Positions 25,857-35,087 of a stretch of DNA of 64,000 nucleotides are shown here, piece by piece (within the stretch, counting starts at the first letter, position 1; each line of letters starts with the position of its first letter). A program made the translations under genes and the position numbers. This DNA comes from Pseudocolwellia sp. AS88 (lineage in GTDB: Bacteria; Pseudomonadota; Gammaproteobacteria; Enterobacterales; Alteromonadaceae). The notes below the pieces were generated by a model, which did no database searches, had not been told where the DNA came from, and saw nothing but the letters and a program-made list of their open reading frames with translations. The stretch lies in the NCBI RefSeq assembly GCF_030551755.1, contig NZ_JAUPEC010000012.1:1-64000 (forward strand). The letters are read 5' to 3'.

Positions 25857-26105
25857 TTAACAGTCTTTATCTTCTGCACCTAATCCATCTTTAACGTTTT
25901 CACAGGCATCTTCTACGGCATTACCTGCATCTGTTGCGGCATCTTTAATTGAATCGCCCATGTCAGATGTTGCATCTTTTGCGTCTGAAACTACATGATC
26001 AATTTTTTCACCAGCAGTTTCTGCTTTCTGTTCACTACATGCTGCTAAACCTAAAGCTGCAACAATTGTTAATACTAGTAATGATTTGTTTTTGTTAATG
26101 TTCAT
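25857..26105 (-). CDS. Small lipoprotein with alanine/aspartate-rich helical tail
   Basis: 82 residues from ATG 26105 (GGAG 7 nt upstream; an upstream in-frame start overlaps DUF1328 and is unlikely). The signal MNINKNKSLLVL ends in lipobox LAAC (~20-23). The mature part is a low-complexity amphipathic helix with A/D/K-rich 11-residue-like repeats (DAKDATSDMGDSIKDAATDA), like YtxH or LEA-like stress proteins, and two Cys near the C-terminus. A decayed paralogue with matching 5' region lies at 52.35 kb. Confidence 0.8.
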   Translation of the reverse strand: MNINKNKSLLVLTIVAALGLAACSEQKAETAGEKIDHVVSDAKDATSDMGDSIKDAATDAGNAVEDACENVKDGLGAEDKDC

Positions 26106-26153
26106 AGTAATTCTCCATAAAAATAAAAAGGGTTGTAAGCTGCACTTATTCAT

Positions 26154-26330
26154 TTAAGATTTTGGTGCTTTACCTCGTATAGCATTGGAAATTAATGAAA
26201 TAACCAATAATACGATGAAAATAAAAAATATAACTTTTGCTACTCCAGTAGCTGCTCCTGCTATGCCACCAAAACCTAAAATGGCTGCAACAATGGCGAT
26301 AACAAAAAAGGTTAATGCCCAACCTAACAT
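26154..26330 (-). CDS. DUF1328 (YtjA family) small membrane protein
   Basis: 58 residues: [20 protein letters not shown], then [13 protein letters not shown], a second membrane helix and a basic end. This is the two-helix DUF1328 pattern. GGAG precedes ATG 26330. The stop is ~50 bp before the small lipoprotein start; a tandem paralogue lies upstream. Function of the family is unknown; members are often in stress regulons. Confidence 0.88.
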   Translation of the reverse strand: MLGWALTFFVIAIVAAILGFGGIAGAATGVAKVIFFIFIVLLVISLISNAIRGKAPKS

Positions 26331-26392
26331 ACGTTTCTCCTTTTCGATTGATAGTTAAAGTAGTGTGTTGAATCTTGTAACTCAGTATTAAA

Positions 26393-26587
26393 TTAAAACC
26401 TAATTCTTGTTTCTTCCGCTTTACATCTAATGGCGTTAATTGTTAACGAAATGGCCAATAACACGATAAAAATAAAGAATACTGATTTAGCTATTAGTGT
26501 TGCTATACCGGCTCCAACTGTTCCGCCAAAACCGAATATGCTTGCAATAACTGCTATAACCAAAAAGGTTAATACTAAAGTTAACAT
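26393..26587 (-). CDS. DUF1328 (YtjA family) small membrane protein, second copy
   Basis: 64 residues with the same two-helix layout (MLTLVLTFLVIAVIASIFGFGG, then [12 protein letters not shown]) and about half its positions identical to the 58-residue neighbour 62 bp downstream. A local tandem duplication. AAAGGAG before ATG. Confidence 0.87.
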   Translation of the reverse strand: MLTLVLTFLVIAVIASIFGFGGTVGAGIATLIAKSVFFIFIVLLAISLTINAIRCKAEETRIRF

Positions 26588-26857
26588 GTGTTCTCCTTTC
26601 TGATTTATTGCTTAATGACTTGATTCTTACTTATAGATAATGCGATTGTCGTGCCATCAATTAACCTGTTGTTATTATTGGTTTTATTTTATTTTTGTTT
26701 TTGATGAGACTTAATGGAACAGTAAAGTTTACAAAGGGAATGTAGTATTTTCATGGTCGGATAATTTAAGCTGAATTAAATAAGGGGTGTGATCCAGTTT
26801 GCTATAAATTTACTAGGTATTAGGTGGAAATGATTTATAAATGTTTATTAATAGCGA

Positions 26858-28867
26858 CTAAGCTAGGTTTTTGAGCATGTCTAAGTTAATTGGTTTTAAC
26901 AGGGCTTGGTCGATTGAGAAATCTAATAAAACTTTTGCTGAAATATCGTTACCACTAATAATAGTAATTTTACTCGCAGGCGATAGCTCTCGTATTTCTT
27001 TAGATAGCTCTAATCCATTAGCGTCGGGTAAATTAATGTCTAACAATATACGATCATAACTTGGGCTGCTGGCGTTGTTTATTCCATTACTTAAAAGAGA
27101 TAATGCTTCAGCAGCGCTATGAGCTAGTGTCGTTTCGATGCTCAGGCTATTAAGCAAAAGAGCAGTTATTTGAGCTGCATCTTTATCGTCTTCAATAATA
27201 AGGAAGTGTTTCGCTTCTTGCTTTGGTGTTTTTACGATTTGCTGTTTTGATTGTAGTGTAGTTTGCTCCGTTGATTTGCTAACGTCTTGTTTATTTAAGC
27301 AGCGTGATAGGACTTGATACAGACCATGTTTGTCGACAGGCTTAGCTACTACATCGTTAAAGCCCAAACTTTTAAGTTCTGTTTGTACTCCTTTCATGGT
27401 GGCGGCGGTAACCGCTATTATTGGAGTGGTTATGCCCATTTCTCTTAATTGTAAAATAGCGCGTTTGCCATCTAATACAGGCATATGAATATCCATCAAA
27501 ATGGCATCGAATGGATTAGCTTGTTGTTGAGCTTCAACTATTTTGGTGATGGCGTGTTCGCCATTGATGGCAAAAGAGGTTTCTAAATCAAATGAGCCAC
27601 AAATAAAGCCCATAAGGATTCTAATATCTTTTATATCATCAACAATTAATACATGACCTGCTAATGAAGGCAGGCTTTGTAGCATCGGGCTGGTATTAAC
27701 TCGGTTAAAAGCTAATGGTTCGATACAGGTGTTTGATAAGTCACCTAGATCTAGGCTGATAATAAACTTACTACCTACGTTTACTTCAGACTCAACTCTG
27801 ATGGTGCCATTCATTTGTTTTAATAGTTCACAACAAATGGCTAGCCCTAAACCTGCGCCTTCTTCGTTGCGCGAAACTATATCTTCTACTTGTTCAAATG
27901 GCTTAAATATAGTGCTTAATAAGTGTTTAGGAATACCAATGCCAGTATCGGTAATTGTGCAATGTAGTGTGTTTTTAGGTGAACTTTCGTTATTGGTTTC
28001 TAGCCAAATATCAATGTTGACTTGGCCTTTGTCGGTAAACTTTATTGCGTTATGGATCAGGTTAATAAATACCTGTCGAAGTCTTAATTCATCAGCATTA
28101 ATATTTAGTGGTAAGGCTGTTTTAGCGTTAATGTTTAGTTCTATGCCTTTGTCTTCTGCCGCTACAGATAATAATGCATACAAGTCCACTATAAAGCTGT
28201 CTAAGGCGATAGTTGAGTAGTTAAGCTCTAGTTTGTCAGCCGCTATTTTAGATAAGTCTAATACGTTATTAAGTAGCCCTAATAAGTGTTTGCCATTATT
28301 TAAAATGGTGTTTAATTCTGACTGTATGTGGGCATTGTCTTTATTAAATAAGAGCAGCTCGGTATAACCTAAAATAGAGGTTAAAGGTGTACGCAATTCA
28401 TGACTAAGGTGTGCAACAAACTTATCTTTTGAGCGGTTTCTTGTTTCAGCTTTAATACGCTCTAGTCGTTCATTTTCAATCTCTTTTCGCGAAAGAGCGT
28501 AACGAATAGCACGGTGGAAGCGATTGGTATTTAGTTCAGACTTTACTACGTAATCAACAGCACCAGCATCTAGCGCATCGTTATCAAGTTGATTGTCTGA
28601 CTGACCCGTTAGCATAATAATAGGTATGCCACAGCCTTCACTAATCGCTTGCTTTAATACTGTTAAACCATTAATTGAGCCAAGTTGGTAATCTAATAAA
28701 CAGATGTCGTGCTTGTTTTGTTTAAGTAACTCAAGTGCTTCAGTAGAGCTATCAGTCCATTGAATATCGAACTCGTAGTTAGACACTTGCTGAAGATAAT
28801 CACTTGTCAGTATGTAATCATCTTCGTCATCTTCTACTAATAAAACACTTTTAACCGCACTAGACAT
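26858..28867 (-). CDS. Hybrid histidine kinase: REC-HisKA-HATPase-REC-REC
   Basis: 669 residues, no membrane helices. REC1 (~5-125, phospho-Asp in ICLLDYQLG), HisKA with AHLSHELRTPLTSI (~152-165), HATPase_c (~255-375, with GIGIPKH and GAGLGLAIC), REC2 (~405-525, AILMDIHMPVLDG) and REC3 (~552-669, RILLDINLPDANG). All three phospho-Asp are present, so a multi-step relay is possible, although no Hpt domain is seen. It lies downstream of a four-gene signalling operon, split from it by a MITE-like element. Confidence 0.92.
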   Translation of the reverse strand: MSSAVKSVLLVEDDEDDYILTSDYLQQVSNYEFDIQWTDSSTEALELLKQNKHDICLLDYQLGSINGLTVLKQAISEGCGIPIIMLTGQSDNQLDNDALDAGAVDYVVKSELNTNRFHRAIRYALSRKEIENERLERIKAETRNRSKDKFVAHLSHELRTPLTSILGYTELLLFNKDNAHIQSELNTILNNGKHLLGLLNNVLDLSKIAADKLELNYSTIALDSFIVDLYALLSVAAEDKGIELNINAKTALPLNINADELRLRQVFINLIHNAIKFTDKGQVNIDIWLETNNESSPKNTLHCTITDTGIGIPKHLLSTIFKPFEQVEDIVSRNEEGAGLGLAICCELLKQMNGTIRVESEVNVGSKFIISLDLGDLSNTCIEPLAFNRVNTSPMLQSLPSLAGHVLIVDDIKDIRILMGFICGSFDLETSFAINGEHAITKIVEAQQQANPFDAILMDIHMPVLDGKRAILQLREMGITTPIIAVTAATMKGVQTELKSLGFNDVVAKPVDKHGLYQVLSRCLNKQDVSKSTEQTTLQSKQQIVKTPKQEAKHFLIIEDDKDAAQITALLLNSLSIETTLAHSAAEALSLLSNGINNASSPSYDRILLDINLPDANGLELSKEIRELSPASKITIISGNDISAKVLLDFSIDQALLKPINLDMLKNLA

Positions 28868-28913
28868 AACTTAAGTATTACCCTTTGGCTGAGGTTAATC
28901 TAAATTTAGATTA

Positions 28914-29228
28914 TACCAAACGGGTTAATTTATTGAGCAACTTAGAGCTACATTAGCAAGCTTAGAACAAGCAAAATTGATTAAACATAGTTATTCTATA
29001 TTTCTTCAATTTTGTGATGTTATCAGTTTGCTAATGAGCTCCCCAAGGGCGAGAATTTAAAAGCTTATATGCCGCGTTATTGATTTTGACAAGGGAATAA
29101 CCATTCTCTTCAATCAATGCCTCGCCTACATGGATGTAGGTGCTTAGGTTCAGTCTGGAACTATGAACCTGTGCCTCTAAGCCTTTTAATTCTCGCTAAG
29201 TGAGCAATAAATTAATCCGTTTGGTATT
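28914..29228. repeat. MITE-like element with ~30-bp terminal inverted repeats
   Basis: The left end ATACCAAACGGGTTAATTTA and the reverse complement of the right end ATACCAAACGGATTAATTTA differ at one of their first 20 positions, and similarity continues to ~35 bp (CTTAG). Inside are a palindrome CCTACATGGATGTAGG (29125-29140) and a hairpin AGGTTCA/TGAACCT (29146-29170). About 315 bp, with no transposase or ORF. The stop codon of the receiver gene lies inside the right end, so insertion abutted that gene. No clear target duplication is seen. Confidence 0.65.
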
Positions 29229-29679
29229 ACTTATCTTCAGAATCTGGAAACTCTACAAATTCTATCCAATATTTTCCTAAGGTTTTCATTAAATCCACTA
29301 AACCTTCAAAGTTTACTGGCTTGGTGATGTATGAGGCTGCACCTAAGTTGTAGCCTTTTACTTTATCTTCTTCTTGTTTTGATGTGGTTAAGATAACAAC
29401 AGGAATGCCTTTAAGATCAGGATTGGCTTTAATCTCTTTAAGGGCTTCGCGACCATCTTTACGTGGCATGTTTAAATCTAACAAAATTAAGTTAGGGCGC
29501 GGCGATTTTGTTTTATCTTGATATTTACCTTCGCGATTTAAATATTCAAGTAACTCTACACCGTCTTCTACACAATAAAGTGTATTAAGCACGCGGCTTT
29601 CGGTTAGGGCATCTTGTGTTAATAGTCTGTCGTCTTCATCGTCGTCAGCTATTAATATAGTGATTGCATTCGTGTTCAT
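29227..29679 (-). CDS. Single-domain response regulator (Rcp1/CheY-like)
   Basis: 150 residues, one REC domain: DDDEDD near the start, phospho-Asp in LILLDLNMPRKDG (~67), Thr in VILTTSKQ (~97) and Lys in SYITKPVNF (~118). The ITILIADDDEDDRLL start and long beta4-alpha4 region are of the Rcp1 type that partners with bacteriophytochrome-like kinases. Starts 10 bp after the CHASE3 kinase gene, presumably its partner. Confidence 0.93.
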   Translation of the reverse strand: MNTNAITILIADDDEDDRLLTQDALTESRVLNTLYCVEDGVELLEYLNREGKYQDKTKSPRPNLILLDLNMPRKDGREALKEIKANPDLKGIPVVILTTSKQEEDKVKGYNLGAASYITKPVNFEGLVDLMKTLGKYWIEFVEFPDSEDK

Positions 29680-29689
29680 TAAAATTACC

Positions 29690-31168
29690 TTAACCGGTTG
29701 TTGTATATATAAAGTTGTGTGGGATTTTTATAATGAATTCAGACCCTAAGTCGGTTTCACTTTTTACTGAAATTTCACCACCATGGCGTTCAACAATACG
29801 TCGACATACGGCAAGCCCAATACCTGTTCCTTTGTATTGAGTACGGGCATGTAAGCGTTGAAACGGAATAAATATTTTGTCTTCAAATTCTTGTGAAAAT
29901 CCAATGCCGTTGTCTTTAACTTTTATTTCGTACCATAAGCTATCTGTTTTAAGAACGTTATCGAAAATTGTTTCTTCTTTGTAACTAATGTTGATCACAG
30001 GCGAAGTATCAGGTTTTCTAAATTTAATAGCGTTACTTAATAAGTTTAAAAAAAGCTGATTAAGTTGTGTGATGTCGCCATTAATTTGAGGTAATGGGTC
30101 TGCTTTAATAACCGCAGAACTTTCTTCTATTGCAACTTCTAAATCGCCTATTACATCAACTAAAACTTGATCGAGAGACACTTCAACAAACTCTTTGCCG
30201 CGTGTGTTAATGCGCGAATATTCTAATAGGTCGCTGATTAAGTTAGACATACGTTCGGCAGCATTGTACATGCGCTTTAGATAGTCTTGACCGGTTGGAT
30301 CTATGTCGGCAGCGTAGCTTGTCATTAACCGGTCACCAAAAGCTCTAATTTTTCTTAAAGGTTCTTGCAGATCATGAGAGGCAACAAAAGCAAAGTCTTC
30401 TAACTCACGGTTACTGCGAGAAAGCTCTTCTGAATAAAGGGTCAATTCTTTAGTTCTTAGCTTTACTTCATCAACAAGTTTGAGGTTTTGTGCTTCTAAA
30501 GAATCTTTGTATTGTTGTTCAGCTTTATTATTAACTCGGACTAAAACCCATAAACCTAATAACAGTAAAAAACTGGTGATAGCTGAAATACTGAAGGTGA
30601 ATTTAGCTTCTTTTTCAATAAGTTCTAATTTTTTATAAAGATGATTACGGTGTTTAATTTCGGCACCTTGCAACTCATCAAAATGCTGTTTTATTTCGTT
30701 GTAGAAGTTTTTTCCGCGCCCGGTCATCATGGCTTTAAGGGCTTTCTTTTCTTGATCGCCTAAGGCTAATTCAACGGTAAAGCTAAGCTCTATTAATTTT
30801 TGCTCAACTAAGCTGAGTAATTCAATTTGCTTGCTTTCAAGGCCCACCATATCAAGGCGGAGTTTTTTAACCTCTTTGATTTGGTTCATAACTAACGAGA
30901 TGGCTTCTTGGTAAGGTGCTAGATATTCTTCATTTTCAGTGAGTAAATAACCTCGTTGTCCTGTTTCTGCAGATAGTACAAGAATGTGTAACTTGTCGAG
31001 GGATAAGATAACTTCACCCGTATTGGTTAAGCCTTTTTGTGTTTTAGCTAATTCGTCAACCGTTTTGATTGCTAGGCTGACATTAATAAAAATAACAGCC
31101 GTAACAATAATATAAACTAACGCCCACGATACTTTTCTGTTATTGAATAATCGTTCGATGGTTGACAT
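29690..31168 (-). CDS. CHASE3-domain sensor histidine kinase
   Basis: 492 residues. TM1 (~14-34), a periplasmic helical CHASE3 domain (~40-180, with GQRGYLLT), TM2 (~187-207), a coiled linker, HisKA with FVASHDLQEPLRKI (~262-275), and HATPase_c with NLLSNAIKFRK, DNGIGF and GTGIGLAVC. Senses an unknown periplasmic or membrane signal. It is followed by a single-domain receiver and preceded by a DHp-only protein, so both are likely partners. Confidence 0.93.
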   Translation of the reverse strand: MSTIERLFNNRKVSWALVYIIVTAVIFINVSLAIKTVDELAKTQKGLTNTGEVILSLDKLHILVLSAETGQRGYLLTENEEYLAPYQEAISLVMNQIKEVKKLRLDMVGLESKQIELLSLVEQKLIELSFTVELALGDQEKKALKAMMTGRGKNFYNEIKQHFDELQGAEIKHRNHLYKKLELIEKEAKFTFSISAITSFLLLLGLWVLVRVNNKAEQQYKDSLEAQNLKLVDEVKLRTKELTLYSEELSRSNRELEDFAFVASHDLQEPLRKIRAFGDRLMTSYAADIDPTGQDYLKRMYNAAERMSNLISDLLEYSRINTRGKEFVEVSLDQVLVDVIGDLEVAIEESSAVIKADPLPQINGDITQLNQLFLNLLSNAIKFRKPDTSPVINISYKEETIFDNVLKTDSLWYEIKVKDNGIGFSQEFEDKIFIPFQRLHARTQYKGTGIGLAVCRRIVERHGGEISVKSETDLGSEFIIKIPHNFIYTTTG

Positions 31169-31180
31169 TAAATGACTCGT

Positions 31181-31426
31181 TTATTTATTTGAAATTTGTT
31201 CCAAGAATTGACTACATTCTTGGCATGAATTAATGATCTTAGTTGCAGCTTCTAGCGCTTTTTCTCGCGGCATATCATTTTCAAGCACTAGTTTAATAAG
31301 TTCAGCTTGCATAGATATTCTGTTTAAAGGCGCGCGAGCATCATGTATCAATTCATTAATGTTTTTTGATGCTGGATCTTGGATATTAGCACCGCTATTG
31401 TTTTCATTATTTTGTGTCGCACTCAT
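31181..31426 (-). CDS. Stand-alone DHp (HisKA-like) protein without a kinase domain
   Basis: 81 residues. After a disordered ~20-residue start, INELIHDARAPLNRISM (~24-39) matches an H-box with candidate phospho-histidine H28, and a second helix (to ~80) would complete a dimerisation/histidine-phosphotransfer hairpin. No ATP-binding domain follows: the next gene starts 12 bp after the stop. Could take phosphate from the CHASE3 kinase, compete for dimerisation or act as a phosphotransfer hub. Its own Shine-Dalgarno is weak. The domain reading is from the motif, not a search. Confidence 0.7.
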   Translation of the reverse strand: MSATQNNENNSGANIQDPASKNINELIHDARAPLNRISMQAELIKLVLENDMPREKALEAATKIINSCQECSQFLEQISNK

Positions 31427-31439
31427 ATTGATTACCTAT

Positions 31440-32786
31440 TTATTCTTTAAATTCGCCATAAGCGTGCAGACGGTTGTAAAGGGTTTTGGTACTAATACCT
31501 AGCATTTCTGCAGCTAATGATTTGTTTCCATCAACGTCTGCAAGGGTAACTTTTATTAGTTCTTTTTCAACATCTTCTATTGTTTGACCTGCAGCCAAGC
31601 TATGTTTTTTATCTGAAACCGATGAGAAAGGTGAACGAAAATCTTTTGGCAATTCTATCGATGTTGATTGTGGTTCAGACATAATAAATGCGCGATGAAT
31701 GGTGTGGCGTAATTCACGTACATTACCAGGCCAATCGTAATCTACTAAGCGTTGAAGTTGCACTGCAGCCCATTGGTAGTTACGTTCATACTCGTCATTC
31801 AGTTCATTTAAAAAGGTATTAGCTAATAAAGGAATGTCTTCTTTACGTTCGCGCAGCGCTGGAATTGAAATAGGGAAAACGGCAAGGCGGAAGTAGATAT
31901 CTTCACGTAAACATTTCTTTTCAGCGATTTCGGCTACAGAGCGGTTTGAGGCAGAAATAACTCGACAATTAACGTCGATTTCTTTAGTGCCACCTACCGG
32001 TGTTACTTTTTTGTTTTCAAGCACACGTAATAAGTTAGGCTGCATATCGATGGGCATTTCAGTCACTTCATCTAAAAATAAAGTACCGTTGCCAGCGAGT
32101 TGGAATACACCTTCTTTTTTTGCGATAGCGCCGGTAAATGCGCCTTTTTCATGACCAAATAATTCACTCACAATTAAGTCTTTAGTCATAGCTCCACAGT
32201 TAGTGGCAACGAGTTTATGCTGACTATTGTTAGCTTTGTTGGTGGCGTGATGTATGGCTTGCGCAACAACTTCTTTACCAACGCCGCTTTCTCCCATCAA
32301 CATTACATTGGCTTGGGTAAGAGCTACACGCTCTATCATGGTGTAAAGCTCTTGCATGGCTGGCGACTCACCAATTAAACAATCAAAATGTTTATTTGGC
32401 ATTGAAGCTTTATTTTTTTTACCTGAAACGGGTTTAGCTTTTTGGTTTAACGCTTGTTCTAAATCTTCACGCTGTAAAGGCTTAGCGATGTAACCTATTT
32501 TAGGTCCACATAAGCTAGTTAACATGCCTTTAACTAAAGGATGTCCGGTAATTAGGGTAATGTAAGGCGTTTTTTCTTGTTTGTTGATGTGATCAATTAA
32601 ATGTAAGCCGCTGCCATCAGGTAACATAAAATCTAGAAATATATGATCGAATTCATTGTGCTCAAGAACTTGATAAGCATCTTGTAAAGAGTTGGCTGTT
32701 AAAACATCGTGACCAAGAAATTCAATAATATGACAAGCGACGCCTGTAAATTCTTCGTCATCATCTACTAATAATATATTTAACAC
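31440..32786 (-). CDS. NtrC-type sigma-54 response regulator
   Basis: 448 residues. REC with phospho-Asp D52 (FLDFMLPDGSG), AAA+ domain with Walker A GESGVGKE (~163), an intact GAFTGA loop (~216) and Walker B GTLFLDE, and a C-terminal Fis-type HTH (NKSLAAEMLGISTKTLYNRL). Activates sigma-54 promoters when phosphorylated. First gene of the operon with the DHp-only protein, CHASE3 kinase and single receiver, spacings 10-13 bp. Targets unknown. Confidence 0.93.
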   Translation of the reverse strand: MLNILLVDDDEEFTGVACHIIEFLGHDVLTANSLQDAYQVLEHNEFDHIFLDFMLPDGSGLHLIDHINKQEKTPYITLITGHPLVKGMLTSLCGPKIGYIAKPLQREDLEQALNQKAKPVSGKKNKASMPNKHFDCLIGESPAMQELYTMIERVALTQANVMLMGESGVGKEVVAQAIHHATNKANNSQHKLVATNCGAMTKDLIVSELFGHEKGAFTGAIAKKEGVFQLAGNGTLFLDEVTEMPIDMQPNLLRVLENKKVTPVGGTKEIDVNCRVISASNRSVAEIAEKKCLREDIYFRLAVFPISIPALRERKEDIPLLANTFLNELNDEYERNYQWAAVQLQRLVDYDWPGNVRELRHTIHRAFIMSEPQSTSIELPKDFRSPFSSVSDKKHSLAAGQTIEDVEKELIKVTLADVDGNKSLAAEMLGISTKTLYNRLHAYGEFKE

Positions 32787-33122
32787 GGTTATCCTTCACT
32801 CTTTAGGGCTAAGTAACATTGGATACTTAGTTTATATTGATTGTTAGTTCTTTTGTTTGTATTCGTGTGTAATTGAATAACTAAACATTGAGTATGCGTT
32901 GTAAATGTTGATCTTGGCAATTGTAGATGATTTAAGATGAAACCTCACTATTGATAAGAGTTTGAGAAGAATAAACATATTCTTTCAACAGAACTTAATC
33001 TTGTTGCACTCTTTTTTACCTATACGTTGGTTTAACTATTCTGGATCACAATTAAAATAAAGAATTGTGTTGAGAACTTTTATTTCAAGAGTTTAGGGTT
33101 TTATTTTGTTCTTGAATAATCA
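32787..33122. other. Intergenic region upstream of the signalling operon
   Basis: 336 bp of AT-rich sequence between the SDR gene stop and the NtrC-type gene start, both on the minus strand. It must hold the promoter of the signalling operon; I see no convincing -24/-12 site, repeat or RNA. Confidence 0.55.
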
Positions 33123-33896
33123 TTAACGAGCTAGCCAACCACCATCAACCGCTAAAACATGACCATTAACATAATCGCTGGCTGAACTGGCTAAGAAAGT
33201 AACCGCGCCAACGAGCTGTTCTGGCTCTCCCCATTTTCCAGCGGGTATTCTTTTTTCAATATCAGCATTGCGCTCTGGGTTATCTTGCAGGGCTTGAGTA
33301 TTGTCTGTACGAAAATATCCTGGCGCTATGGCATTAACTTGAATGTTTTTGCTAGCCCATTCATTAGCTAACGCTTTGGTTATACCAACAACAGCATGTT
33401 TACTGGCTGTGTAAGCAGGAACTGTAATACCGCCGGTGTAAGACAACATAGAAGCAATGTTAATGATTTTGCCTGCTTGTTTCTCTAGCATTTTTATTCC
33501 AACCAATTGGCAGATTTGAAAAACTGAATTTAAATTCACATCAATCACTTTTTGCCACTCGTTTAACGGGTATTTGTCTGCCGGATATCGAGAAATTGTA
33601 CCGCCGTTGTTTACTAAAATATCAATGGTGCCTGTAAACTCAAATGCAGCGTTAACCATAGAGTTAACTGCATCCTGATCTGATAAGTCCGCACTTACGG
33701 AAAAAGATTTTCCGCCAATGTTTTTGATCATGTTTTCAGTTTCTAGCGTGCCATTTTCTTTTGAGCTACTGCAAATAATAGTGGCACCAGCTTTAGCCAA
33801 ACCTACTGCTATGGCTTGCCCTAAACCTCTACTTGCACCTGTTACAAGAGCGGTTTTTCCTACCAACGAAAACAATGATAAATCAGGGGTATTCAT
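33123..33896 (-). CDS. Short-chain dehydrogenase, KduD-like
   Basis: 257 residues with the classical SDR pattern: TGASRGLG cofactor loop (~19-26), NNGG (~95), catalytic Ser-Tyr-Lys in IASMLSYTGG...PAYTASK (~147-166), and the C-terminal SSASDYVNGHVLAVDGGW. The C-terminal half closely resembles 2-dehydro-3-deoxy-gluconate 5-dehydrogenase KduD, but many sugar or 3-oxoacyl reductases share this. Its place after nagA and a GlcNAc-type kinase suggests a sugar substrate. Confidence 0.87.
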   Translation of the reverse strand: MNTPDLSLFSLVGKTALVTGASRGLGQAIAVGLAKAGATIICSSSKENGTLETENMIKNIGGKSFSVSADLSDQDAVNSMVNAAFEFTGTIDILVNNGGTISRYPADKYPLNEWQKVIDVNLNSVFQICQLVGIKMLEKQAGKIINIASMLSYTGGITVPAYTASKHAVVGITKALANEWASKNIQVNAIAPGYFRTDNTQALQDNPERNADIEKRIPAGKWGEPEQLVGAVTFLASSASDYVNGHVLAVDGGWLAR

Positions 33897-33950
33897 TTTT
33901 ATAATTCCATAGTATTGATTGTGAGTTTTATAAGGGGTGATGACTTTATG

Positions 33951-35078
33951 TTACACACTGAAAACTTGTTTACCGCCAATATAGGTTTGTGTCACATGCA
34001 AATCATCAGTTAAAACAATCCAATCAGCATCATAGCCCTCACTTAACTGACCTTTGGTATTTTGCAATTCAACAAACTTGGCAGGGGTTGATGAAGCTAT
34101 TTGTAAGGTTTGATCTAACGGAGTATCAAGGTTGGTTACAGTATTTCGCACTGCTGTTGCCATGTCTAACGCTGAGCCTGCTAAGCGACCGCCTTCAATC
34201 GTTAATTTGTTACCTGTTCTAGAAATTTCCATACCTGCGAAAGTTAACAAGGTTTGGTTGCTACCGACATGAGACATAGCATCGGTAACTAACATGATCT
34301 TCTCGCTGGTTTTACACTTTATGGCAAGCTGACAGCTCACTTTATCAACGTGTTCGTGATCAACAATAAGCCCACAATAAGCTTCATCTCTTAATAAAGC
34401 AGCTCCCACCATACCTGCGGCGCGGCTAGTGAGTGGCGACATTGCGTTATATAAATGAGTGAAGCCTGTAGCTCCTGCATCTATAGCCGCAAGGGTTTGT
34501 TCAACACTGGCATTTGAATGGCCTAAACAGATTTTTACACCTGAACTAACCAGTTCTTTTATAACATCACATGAAACATTTTCTGGCGCTAAGGTGACAC
34601 AAACAACACCTAAGTCTTTACGTTTAAATAAAGCTAATTCTTTCTCAGATATGGGGCGTATATGAGATTCAGGGTGTATGCCTTTTTTAGGCGAACTTAA
34701 ATGTGGACCTTCAAAATGAATACCGATGATGCCAGGGATTTTATTTGTTAAAGCTAATGCAACAGCATTTGCCGCTAATGTCATCGTTGCCAAGTTATCA
34801 GTAATTAGTGTTGGCAACATAGCTGTTGTACCAAAGGTTTGATGAGCACGACTCATGGTTTCTAACGTGGCTAAATTCGGCTCATTATTAAATAACTTAC
34901 CGCCGCCACCGTTGACTTGAACATCAATAAATCCAGGTGCAACTAAGCCTGAGAGCAAGGTGTCGGCTTCATCCGCTGTGCCTTGTTCCACTGAAACAAT
35001 TTTCTGATTTTTTACCGTAATGACTTGGTTACTTTTAAAGACCAATCCATCAAATAAACGTTGTGCAAAGTAGCGCAT
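33951..35078 (-). CDS. nagA: N-acetylglucosamine-6-phosphate deacetylase
   Basis: 375 residues, amidohydrolase fold. Motifs: PGFIDVQVNGGGG (~47-59), HFEGPHLS (~124-131, metal-binding Glu), GHSNAS (~191), THLYNAMSPL (~212-221) and VTDAMS (catalytic Asp, ~270). Converts GlcNAc-6-P to glucosamine-6-P and acetate. It lies 9 bp downstream of a kinase gene that would supply GlcNAc-6-P. No nagB or transporter is seen in the window. Confidence 0.95.
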   Translation of the reverse strand: MRYFAQRLFDGLVFKSNQVITVKNQKIVSVEQGTADEADTLLSGLVAPGFIDVQVNGGGGKLFNNEPNLATLETMSRAHQTFGTTAMLPTLITDNLATMTLAANAVALALTNKIPGIIGIHFEGPHLSSPKKGIHPESHIRPISEKELALFKRKDLGVVCVTLAPENVSCDVIKELVSSGVKICLGHSNASVEQTLAAIDAGATGFTHLYNAMSPLTSRAAGMVGAALLRDEAYCGLIVDHEHVDKVSCQLAIKCKTSEKIMLVTDAMSHVGSNQTLLTFAGMEISRTGNKLTIEGGRLAGSALDMATAVRNTVTNLDTPLDQTLQIASSTPAKFVELQNTKGQLSEGYDADWIVLTDDLHVTQTYIGGKQVFSV

Positions 35079-35087
35079 GTTTTTACC

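Noticed and set aside
27729-28220. 163-codon frame antisense to the hybrid kinase
   Set aside because: Overlaps conserved HATPase and HisKA coding sequence; no domain or start signal of its own.
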